Assembly: GCA_947626945.1 (NCBI GenBank)
Contig: CANQUC010000019.1
Location: 1-42,196 of the forward strand
Direction of reading: 5' to 3'
Origin: an uncultured Lachnospiraceae bacterium
GTDB lineage: Bacteria; Bacillota; Clostridia; Lachnospirales; Lachnospiraceae
Length of the DNA stretch: 42,196 nucleotides
Shown: positions 36,024 to 42,196 of the stretch, piece by piece
How the letters are laid out: the number at the start of each line of letters is the position of its first letter
Numbering within the stretch: the stretch's first letter is position 1
Translations under genes and position numbers: made by a program
Notes under the pieces: model-generated
Databases searched by the model: none
Seen by the model: the letters and a program-made list of their open reading frames with translations, nothing else
What the model was told of the DNA's origin: nothing

Positions 36024-39000
36024 ATGAGAAATTCAAATTGGCTGAGTAATTTGGCCAAAAAGACGATGGCTATTGTGCTGTCTGTCGCCATGATCATTCC
36101 CACCTCTCTTGGGAATCTGGGCGTAATTGCCATGGCTGATGGTGAACCCGCGGCAACAACCACCCGTACAACCATCACTTTCGACAGTGACGACGGCATC
36201 GTAAATCTGAATCAGGATCTCAACAATGCAAAGCGCAAGGCAGACACGGTCATCAACAAAGATACCGGCGCCAAAGGCGGCATTCTTGCTCTTGGTTCAA
36301 GAAAGAATCATCTGGAAGGCGCGGGCGTAGAGCTTGCCAATCCTTTTGCAGGTAAGACAGAACTTCAGCAGAGCATCGCTGACGGTCTTGCAAATGCCAA
36401 GGCGGCCCTTACCTACAGCGGCACTGACATGTCAGCGATTCTGAACAAAGACGGCACAGGTCTGAAGACGGACATGAAAGATGATGCGGCGATAGACAAT
36501 CCTGACACACAGATCGCCAAATCAGAAGCGGAAAAGATCACGCCCATGTATCCGGAATACACCAACGGCGTTGCTGCAAGCGTTTGGGTAAAGATCCCCA
36601 AGGGAAATCCCAACGGCGCCGACAAGACCACGCCTCTGTTTGTGTTCAGCAACTCTGAGGTTGAGGAAGGCGAAGTTTACGAAGCCGGCGCGCTGACAGT
36701 CAGCGTTACCGGTCAGGTAGATTTCCAGCAGGGAACCAGAGACGGCGACTTCAGGAGAAACGCCATGGTATGGAATTGCGACAGCCAGGGCAACGATCCG
36801 GTTTCCAAGGCAGGCGAATGGGTGCTGGTTACCGTAGCTATCGAAAACGACAACGTACAGGTCTACTTTGATGGAACAGCGGCAACCATGTCAGTGGCCA
36901 GCAACTTTGCAGTTGGCAAGAGCTCCGGCAAGAACTTCAACACCGGTTTCCACCTGGGAACAATTGAAAATCTGAGCCAGTACTCAGATCTTCTGTACAA
37001 CTACAAGGATGTGTTCAAGAACCTGACCGCAGATGAGCTTGCGGCTGTAAAGACGGCAAAATCCACTGCATCAGTAACCGATTACAGCAAATTTACATTT
37101 GCAAGAGCAAACTGCGTTACCATGATCGATTGGCTGACCGATGAAAACACCACTCTGTACGCAGGCGGCCTTCCTTATGACATTCGGATCAACTATCAGC
37201 AGGCCGCCAACAACGGACAGCAGAATCGCGGCGCTTACGGCGGACAGGGCAGTGCTTACCAGAGTACTGTAGACAGCAAATGGTACAACTACATTGCCGA
37301 CAAAAACAAAGGTATCCAGATGGACAACTTTGTGTTTGATTATGTAACTGACGGCACAAAGGAAATTTCCGCAGTTGCTGCTGAAATTGCCGCGGATACA
37401 CTGAAAAATGACGCGCATGTGGCACCGGAAAACAACGGGAATATTGATTTTGAAACAGAGGACAATATCCTCAACATGAACCAGGATCTCAACCATGCAA
37501 AGACAGAAGAGATCGTTGTGAACAAAGACGCCGGCACAAAGAGTACCGTTCTGACTCTCGGCAAAGTAAAGAATCATCTGGAAGGCGCAGGCGTAGAGCT
37601 TGCCAATCCATTCGCGGGAGCGACAGATCTTCCTGAGAGCATTGCCGATGGTCTTGCAAATGCCAGTGCGGCCCTTACATACAGCGGCGATGACTTTGCA
37701 ACAATCCTGAACAAAGACGGCACAGGTCTGAAGACGGACATGAAAGATGACGGCAAGGTAGAAGATCCTACCACACAGATCGCCAAATCAGAAGCCGCAA
37801 AGATCACGCCTATGTATCCCAAGTATAACAACGGTGTGACCGCAAGCGTTTGGGTAAAGATCCCCAAGGGAAATCCCAACGGCGCCGACAAGACCACGCC
37901 TCTGTTTGTGTTCAGCAACTCTGAGGTTGAGGAAGGCGAAGTTTATGAGGCCGGCGCTCTGACAGTCAGCGTTACCGGTCAGGTAGATTTCCAGCAGGGA
38001 ACCAGAGACGGCGACTACAAGAGAAACGCCATGGTATGGAACTGCGACGGCCAGGGCAACGATCCGGTTTCCAAGGCAGGCGAATGGGTGCTGGTTACCG
38101 TAGCCATTAAAAATGACGGCGTACAGGTTTACTTTGACGGACAGGCAGCAACCATGTCAGTGGCCAGCAACTTTGCGGCTGGCAAGAGCTCCGGCAAGAA
38201 CTTCAACACCGGTTTCCACCTGGGAACAATTGGAAATCTGAGCGAGTACTCAGATCTTCTGTACAACTACAAGGATGTGTTCAAGAACCTGACCGCAGAC
38301 GAGCTTGCGGCTGTAAAGGCGGCAAAATCTTCTTCAGCAGTAACCGATTACAGCAAGTTTACATTTGCAAGAGCAAACTGCGTTACCATGATCAACTGGC
38401 TGACCGATGAAAACACTACACTGTACGCAGGCGGCCTTCCTTATGACATTCGGATCAACTATCAGCAGGCCTCCAACAACGGACAGCAGAATTCCGGCGC
38501 TTACGGCGGAAAAGGCGTTGCTTACCAGAGTACCGCAGACAGCAAGTGGTACAACGACATTGCCGACAGAAACAATGGTATTCAGATGGATAACTTTGTA
38601 TTTGGTTCTGTACTGGGCAGCAGCCAGAGCGTTACTGATGCAGCAGCTGCCGCGGCAACAGAGATCCTTGCAAAAGATCCTCATAAGGCAGCCGATGTTT
38701 CTGAGCACAAGGCCGGCCGGATCGACTTTGAACTTGGCGACGGCGGTCTGCTGACCGAAGACGCAAGCATCAAGACGATCCAGACACAAAAAGACGGCGC
38801 TCCCAACAACGTGCTGGAAGTGACCAAACCGGTTCAGCTGACCAACATGCTTGCCGGCAAGACAGACATCCGTCAGTCACTGGCCGATGCCCTGTCAGGC
38901 GGATTTATCGGCAAAACAACCGCGCTGGAGGATATTCTGCTTGCTCCCGCAGCGGCGATTTACTACGACTACGGCGATGTTGACAAAGACGCGGACGTAG

Positions 39001-40118
39001 ATGTAGACGACGCTCTCGCGATTATGAAGCATCTTGTAAAGATTACAGAGATCAAGGATCAGACAGGTCTTAAGCTGGCAGCTGTTTCCGGCGACCACAC
39101 TGGCGAGATTCAGATTGCGGACGCGATTCAGGTACTGAAGATCGTTGTTTCTCTGGAAGAGAAAGAAGCTTCTGCGGAAGTAAGAGTAGCTGAGAGAAAA
39201 GCCTATGAAATGAAGGATTATGACACAATTGGCAGAAGAGGCATCAAGGGCCTGGAAAGCTACCCGACAGTAGATTACAGCAACGGCGCCGTATTGAGCG
39301 CATGGGTACAGGTACCTGCCGACGCTACCAATCTGACACCACTGTTTGTATTCCAGAAAGACAACAGTGAAGAGCAGGATATGAGCGAGACCGGATATCT
39401 GGCAGTTATGGCAAACGGCAACGTTCTGTTCGTGGGCGGCAGCAACAACAGCGGCGACTACAGATCCGCAAGAAATAAATGGGGCTGGATCAACACAAGC
39501 GGCAAGTCCCCTCTGGATAAGAAGGGTGAATGGGTATATATTACCGTAGGCATTCAGAACAACGGCGTAAGCGTATACTTCAACGGCGAAAAAGCTGAGC
39601 TGAAAGATGATATGTACTCTGGCGGATCAGGTTCCAAGAACTTCAACGCGGGCTTCAAGACCGCTGACTTTGACGCGGCAAACGACGGCGATATCTGGAA
39701 CAGCTTCAAGAACGTGCTGAAGAACTTCAGCAATGATGAGATTGCTGGATTTGTAAAAGCGGATACTACAGAAAAAGCGTCTAATGACCAGTATGTATTT
39801 GGCAATTATGGCGTTGATACCCCTGGATGTGAACTGCTGATCGACTGGCTGACCGCATCAGAGACTACTCTGTACGCAGGCGGAACCGAGAAGACCGCTT
39901 TCAACCTGACATGGCAGTTTGGCGGCGACGACACCTACTATCTGCAGAACTTCAACGGACAGTATGTGGAGAAAGACGCTGCAGGAAATGAAATTGAAGC
40001 CGCAAAGGGCGTTCTCATTGACGATGTAACCGTCACAGGCGCAAAAGACTTCAGCAGTCTGGAAGTAGAAAAGATGTACAGCAGCGCTGACAAGCATGAA
40101 AATGTGGCAGCACAGTAA
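36024..40118 (+). CDS. Secreted multi-module LamG-like surface protein with internal dockerin
   Basis: A 1364-residue exported protein. The N-terminus has a long signal peptide (NLAKKTMAIVLSVAMIIPTS, cleavage near residue 38-40). Three concanavalin-A/LamG-like modules follow: residues about 53-470, 476-890 and 897-1364. Each has the jellyroll signature AGEWVLVTVAIENDNVQVYF (third copy GEWVYITVGIQNNGVSVYF). Modules 1 and 2 are nearly identical. Module 3 is diverged and carries a type I dockerin at about 980-1050, with two calcium-loop segments (GDVDKDADVDVDDALAIMKH and IQIADAIQVLKIVV). LamG folds usually bind carbohydrate and dockerins bind cohesins, so it is probably part of an extracellular complex. 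No LPXTG anchor, membrane tail or catalytic motif is recognised. ATG 36024 is chosen for the signal peptide and an AAAGGA site; an extension to 35949 would add an unlikely N-terminus. Confidence 0.82.
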   Translation: MRNSNWLSNLAKKTMAIVLSVAMIIPTSLGNLGVIAMADGEPAATTTRTTITFDSDDGIVNLNQDLNNAKRKADTVINKDTGAKGGILALGSRKNHLEGAGVELANPFAGKTELQQSIADGLANAKAALTYSGTDMSAILNKDGTGLKTDMKDDAAIDNPDTQIAKSEAEKITPMYPEYTNGVAASVWVKIPKGNPNGADKTTPLFVFSNSEVEEGEVYEAGALTVSVTGQVDFQQGTRDGDFRRNAMVWNCDSQGNDPVSKAGEWVLVTVAIENDNVQVYFDGTAATMSVASNFAVGKSSGKNFNTGFHLGTIENLSQYSDLLYNYKDVFKNLTADELAAVKTAKSTASVTDYSKFTFARANCVTMIDWLTDENTTLYAGGLPYDIRINYQQAANNGQQNRGAYGGQGSAYQSTVDSKWYNYIADKNKGIQMDNFVFDYVTDGTKEISAVAAEIAADTLKNDAHVAPENNGNIDFETEDNILNMNQDLNHAKTEEIVVNKDAGTKSTVLTLGKVKNHLEGAGVELANPFAGATDLPESIADGLANASAALTYSGDDFATILNKDGTGLKTDMKDDGKVEDPTTQIAKSEAAKITPMYPKYNNGVTASVWVKIPKGNPNGADKTTPLFVFSNSEVEEGEVYEAGALTVSVTGQVDFQQGTRDGDYKRNAMVWNCDGQGNDPVSKAGEWVLVTVAIKNDGVQVYFDGQAATMSVASNFAAGKSSGKNFNTGFHLGTIGNLSEYSDLLYNYKDVFKNLTADELAAVKAAKSSSAVTDYSKFTFARANCVTMINWLTDENTTLYAGGLPYDIRINYQQASNNGQQNSGAYGGKGVAYQSTADSKWYNDIADRNNGIQMDNFVFGSVLGSSQSVTDAAAAAATEILAKDPHKAADVSEHKAGRIDFELGDGGLLTEDASIKTIQTQKDGAPNNVLEVTKPVQLTNMLAGKTDIRQSLADALSGGFIGKTTALEDILLAPAAAIYYDYGDVDKDADVDVDDALAIMKHLVKITEIKDQTGLKLAAVSGDHTGEIQIADAIQVLKIVVSLEEKEASAEVRVAERKAYEMKDYDTIGRRGIKGLESYPTVDYSNGAVLSAWVQVPADATNLTPLFVFQKDNSEEQDMSETGYLAVMANGNVLFVGGSNNSGDYRSARNKWGWINTSGKSPLDKKGEWVYITVGIQNNGVSVYFNGEKAELKDDMYSGGSGSKNFNAGFKTADFDAANDGDIWNSFKNVLKNFSNDEIAGFVKADTTEKASNDQYVFGNYGVDTPGCELLIDWLTASETTLYAGGTEKTAFNLTWQFGGDDTYYLQNFNGQYVEKDAAGNEIEAAKGVLIDDVTVTGAKDFSSLEVEKMYSSADKHENVAAQ
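36180..38690 (+). repeat. Tandem duplication of about 1.27 kb (surface-protein modules 1 and 2)
   Basis: Two in-frame copies with a 1266-base period over most of their length (for example the AATCATCTGG stretch at 36306 and 37572), differing by one codon near the N-terminal edge. Long runs are base-identical, including third codon positions, while some blocks have diverged. This mosaic suggests a recent duplication or ongoing gene conversion between copies. Confidence 0.9.
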
Positions 40119-40153
40119 AGATCGCTGACTGACAGACAAAAGTTACATTACCT

Positions 40154-40188
40154 GGTGCCTCACCCGTTTTGGGTGGGGCGCCTTTTTT
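40154..40188 (+). terminator. Terminator of the surface-protein gene
   Basis: GGTGCCTCACCC (40154-40165) pairs with GGGTGGGGCGCC (40171-40182), with two G-U pairs, and is followed by six T. It marks the boundary with the IS110-family element. Confidence 0.88.
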
Positions 40189-40208
40189 GATGAAAAAAAT
40201 TCATCAGC

Positions 40209-41405
40209 TCAGCCCATAACAGCGCCGGGCGGATCGGCTTTTACATAAGTCTGGCCGGTTTTCTCTAAATAGTAGATGGTTCGCACCAGTTTTTTGGCGG
40301 CGTGGGATATGGCCACATTATAGGGCTTTCCCTCCGCCCGTTTTTTTGCCAGGTAGGCGGAAAAAACAGGATCCCACTGACAGACATATCTGGTGGAGTT
40401 GTACAGGGCGTACCGCAGATAACGGGATCCTCGCTTTTCCATGTGAGAATGGGTGGATTCCAGCTGTCCGGACTGGTAAGTGGAGGGGGACATGCCCGCA
40501 TAGGCCAGTATTTTGTCGGGAGAGTCAAACCGGTTAAAATCACCAATCTCCGCTATGATCATAGCGCCCATTCGATAGTTGATTCCGGGGATGCTGAGGA
40601 TCGGCGAGTTGATCTCTTTCATTCTGGCGCGGATCTCCGCCTCGATCTCGCTGATCTCGGCGCTCAGCTCCTGGATCAGACGGATGGTGTGTTTCAGCTC
40701 CAGTGATTTTGCAGGCAGCCGGGAGCCAATGGAATTTCTTGCCGCTTCCCGAAACAGGATTGCCGTGTCTTTTCCGTAACGGCCTTTGGAAGCATCCGTC
40801 AGCAGGTTGGTCAGTCTTGTAAGATGGGCGGCCGCTACGGCAAAAGCCCCCGGAAATTCAGAAAGCAGCGCGTAAACAGAAGCCATGTGAAGCGTGGGCA
40901 CCAGCTTGTCCAGCTCCGGAAACAGGATGTTTACAAGCCGGGAAACCGAAATCTTCAGTTTTGCCCGTTCCTTTACCTTGTCAAACCGGTAGCGGGTCAG
41001 CGACTTCAGCTCTTCGTTCTGATGGGAGCTTTCGGAGTAGGATTTCAGGTCTACATCGGACATGAGCATGGCGGCAATGGTATGGGCGTCTACCTTGTCG
41101 GTCTTTGTTTTTCGGAGGCTCAGGCTTTTTCGGTAAAGATTGGTGTGCAGCGGATTGATCACATAAGTGGGGCATCCCTTATCCAGAAGAAATCCTAGAA
41201 GATTGTAACAGTAATGTCCGGTAGCCTCCAGCCCTACTTTCACCTGAGTCAGGTCCTCATTTACGGACAAGATCTTATGAAACAGCTCATAAAACCCTTC
41301 CCGGTTGTTTGGAATTGTAAAAACTCCCTCGACTTCTTCTCCGTCCTGATCGATGATCGCACAGTCATGCTTGTCCTTGGCAACGTCGATTCCAACATAG
41401 ATCAT
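40209..41405 (-). CDS. IS110-family transposase (DEDD-type recombinase)
   Basis: A 398-residue recombinase with a RuvC-like N-terminal domain and a C-terminal Transposase_20 domain. The acidic tetrad is visible as Asp7 (GIDVAKDKHD), Glu60 (EATGHY) and Asp103/Asp106 (KTDKVDAHT). The C-terminal part has the helix-hairpin IPGI (272-275) and AYAGMSPSTYQSGQ with the conserved serine near 306-312 used for DNA attachment in this family. The start ATG 41405 follows AAAGGAG by seven bases; the longer frame to 41513 would read through the putative bridge RNA. The gene is intact and probably active. It recombines DNA under guidance of a bridge RNA from the element's non-coding end. Confidence 0.93.
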   Translation of the reverse strand: MIYVGIDVAKDKHDCAIIDQDGEEVEGVFTIPNNREGFYELFHKILSVNEDLTQVKVGLEATGHYCYNLLGFLLDKGCPTYVINPLHTNLYRKSLSLRKTKTDKVDAHTIAAMLMSDVDLKSYSESSHQNEELKSLTRYRFDKVKERAKLKISVSRLVNILFPELDKLVPTLHMASVYALLSEFPGAFAVAAAHLTRLTNLLTDASKGRYGKDTAILFREAARNSIGSRLPAKSLELKHTIRLIQELSAEISEIEAEIRARMKEINSPILSIPGINYRMGAMIIAEIGDFNRFDSPDKILAYAGMSPSTYQSGQLESTHSHMEKRGSRYLRYALYNSTRYVCQWDPVFSAYLAKKRAEGKPYNVAISHAAKKLVRTIYYLEKTGQTYVKADPPGAVMG

Positions 41406-41563
41406 AGCAACTCTCCTTTCCCATTTCATAAAGAAACTGCGGTTGTAGCCTTTCTTAAACCATCGGGTGGTAGGAAGAGTAGAACAATCCGCAGTATCTG
41501 TATCACATATCATTTCTTCAACTTTTCCGGATGCCCCGCTGCGCGAGGCCCCGGCCTGTTGTG
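41406..41563 (-). ncRNA. Candidate IS110 bridge RNA
   Basis: The 5' non-coding end of the element, where IS110-group bridge RNAs are encoded, holds two clear stems. The first (41527-41554) is a compact stem-loop with GCCTCGC/GCGGGGC arms and a GCA loop, one pair being U-G only on the minus-strand RNA, capped by flanking CCGG/CCGG pairing. The second joins ACTGCGG-a-TTGT (41495-41484) with ACAACCGCAGT (41446-41436), enclosing a loop of about 37 bases that could be the target- or donor-binding loop. The size expected, from an extended -10 box to the transposase gene, is about 160 bases, close to the 177 known for IS621. Exact ends and the guide bases are not determined. Confidence 0.6.
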
Positions 41564-41569
41564 TTCATT

Positions 41570-41578
41570 ATTATATCA
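41570..41578 (-). promoter_or_regulatory. Extended -10 promoter of the bridge RNA / transposase
   Basis: TGA-TATAAT (41578-41570) on the minus strand, without a good -35 in the expected place. In IS110 elements the full promoter is completed when the ends join in the circular form, which would explain the missing -35 box. Confidence 0.5.
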
Positions 41579-41614
41579 CGATTGCTCAAAAAACTGCAAT
41601 AATGTCAAAAATTC

Positions 41615-41655
41615 AAAAAAAAGATGCCTGCAATGGTTGAACCATTACAGGCATC
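41615..41655 (-). terminator. Terminator of the LRR-dockerin gene
   Basis: A 16-base stem (41623-41638 with 41640-41655, one G-U on the minus strand) followed there by eight T. It ends the minus-strand gene at 41687 and borders the IS110-family element. Confidence 0.92.
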
Positions 41656-41686
41656 TCCGGTGATCAGGATTTCATCCTGTTCATTC

Positions 41687-42196
41687 TTATTTTGCGGTAT
41701 ATGCTTCTTTTTGAGCAAGACCTACTACGATCTTCAGAACTGTGATCGCATCCGCAACTTCTACCTTGCTGTTGTGGTCTGCGTCCGCAAAAGCAAGAGC
41801 GTCTGCGTCAAGCGTATCAAGCCGTACAATATGTCTCAGAATTGCAACAGCGTCTTCCACTGCCACTTCGCCGTCCTGATCCACATCGCCGTAATATGTC
41901 TGAGAAGTTTCTTCTTCCTTAATAATCACTTCTACAGTTGCATTGGCGATCTGGTCTTTCCAGGCGTCTTCATATGCCTTTGCGCATCCTGCGGGTACAT
42001 AAACAGTCAGGTCTGTGTCACGAGCGTCAAACTGGAACTGCTCTGCCGCGTTGCCGCCAAATGTAGGAGGAGTCTGGCTCTTCAGGTAGATTTCTGTCAG
42101 GCTGTTTGCCTTCTGGAATGCTTTGTCACCAATGTTGGTCAGTTCTCCAAGGACTGTGATCTTCTGCAGGTTCGGGCACTTGCAGAATACCATCTT
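41687..42196 (-). CDS. BspA-like leucine-rich-repeat protein with C-terminal dockerin, partial
   Basis: Only the last 169 residues are in the window; the frame is open to the right edge. The first part has LRR_5 (BspA-type) repeats, CPNLQKITVLGELTNIGDKA and ANSLTEIYLKSQTPPTFG, and the usual cap region LTVYVPAGCAKAYEDAWKDQ. The C-terminus is a dockerin with two calcium-loop repeats, GDVDQDGEVAVEDAVAILRH and DADHNSKVEVADAITVLKIV. BspA-like repeats are used in binding host or polysaccharide ligands; the dockerin suggests docking to a cohesin partner, as for the surface protein at 36024-40118, whose dockerin second repeat also reads ADAI-x-VLKIVV. The signal peptide must lie outside the window. 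Confidence 0.88.
   Translation of the reverse strand, partial: KMVFCKCPNLQKITVLGELTNIGDKAFQKANSLTEIYLKSQTPPTFGGNAAEQFQFDARDTDLTVYVPAGCAKAYEDAWKDQIANATVEVIIKEEETSQTYYGDVDQDGEVAVEDAVAILRHIVRLDTLDADALAFADADHNSKVEVADAITVLKIVVGLAQKEAYTAK

Larger units (their letters stand above)
40191..41610 (-). mobile_element. IS110-family insertion sequence, bounds approximate
   Basis: Comprises the transposase gene (40209-41405) and a 5' non-coding region of about 200 bases with a structured RNA candidate. As usual for IS110 there are no terminal inverted repeats or evident target duplications, so the ends cannot be set exactly. The limits given are the inner edges of the two flanking terminators (40188 and about 41611). 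A small hairpin GATGAA/TTCATC (40189-40206) is at the 3' edge. Confidence 0.75.

Noticed and set aside
36180-38690. CRISPR-like or satellite repeat
   Set aside because: There are just two copies of about 1.27 kb, in frame within one gene, so it is a coding module duplication.
41406-41513. N-terminal extension of the IS110 transposase
   Set aside because: The region forms the stems of the bridge-RNA candidate, and the family begins at M-IYVGIDVAK with a good ribosome site.

Overview
The window looks like a chromosomal piece of a moderately GC-rich Clostridia, most likely a gut Lachnospiraceae relative. This is inferred from strong AGGAGG-type ribosome sites, sigma-A-type promoters, a YlmC/YmxH sporulation-family gene, a C_GCAxxG redox protein, orphan solute-binding lipoproteins and dockerin-bearing surface proteins. 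No database search was possible, so the taxonomy is inference.

Layout. 1-711 is the 3' end of a membrane glycosyltransferase-like gene. 739-4124 holds two paralogous solute-binding lipoproteins behind a promoter that carries a LacI/CcpA-like operator. 4204-6809 is a metal-efflux operon (ArsR-type repressor, free-standing HMA metallochaperone, P1B-type ATPase) with a near-consensus promoter and a 12-bp-arm operator. 6820-9129 holds Mrp and an M18 aminopeptidase. 9163-12343 is an AT-richer accessory islet: a RhuM-family gene, a broken ATPase-like regulator, a small XRE repressor and a truncated TIGR02391-like gene.

12402-33493 is the informational core, all on the minus strand. In transcription order it is rpoB, rpoC, then about 9 kb of other genes, then rpsL, rpsG, fusA, tuf. 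The intervening genes are a DUF362 protein, a barnase-like lipoprotein, a barstar-TrpB fusion, ylmC, and an operon nrdR / SEC-C protein / C_GCAxxG protein / glmM / manC-manA. proB-proA lie upstream of rpoB.

35747-42196 is a surface-protein region. A plus-strand secreted protein of 1364 residues has duplicated LamG-like modules and an internal dockerin. An IS110-family element with a candidate bridge RNA follows. Last is the C-terminus of a convergent leucine-rich-repeat protein with a terminal dockerin.

The most striking item is at 22654-24842. A secreted barnase-like RNase with all catalytic residues is followed by its apparent inhibitor, barstar, which continues in frame without a stop into a full TrpB-like PLP enzyme. 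Other strong points are a triple-domain manC fusion carrying two different phosphomannose isomerase folds, the IS110 bridge-RNA candidate, and the dockerin embedded in the middle of a duplicated-module protein.
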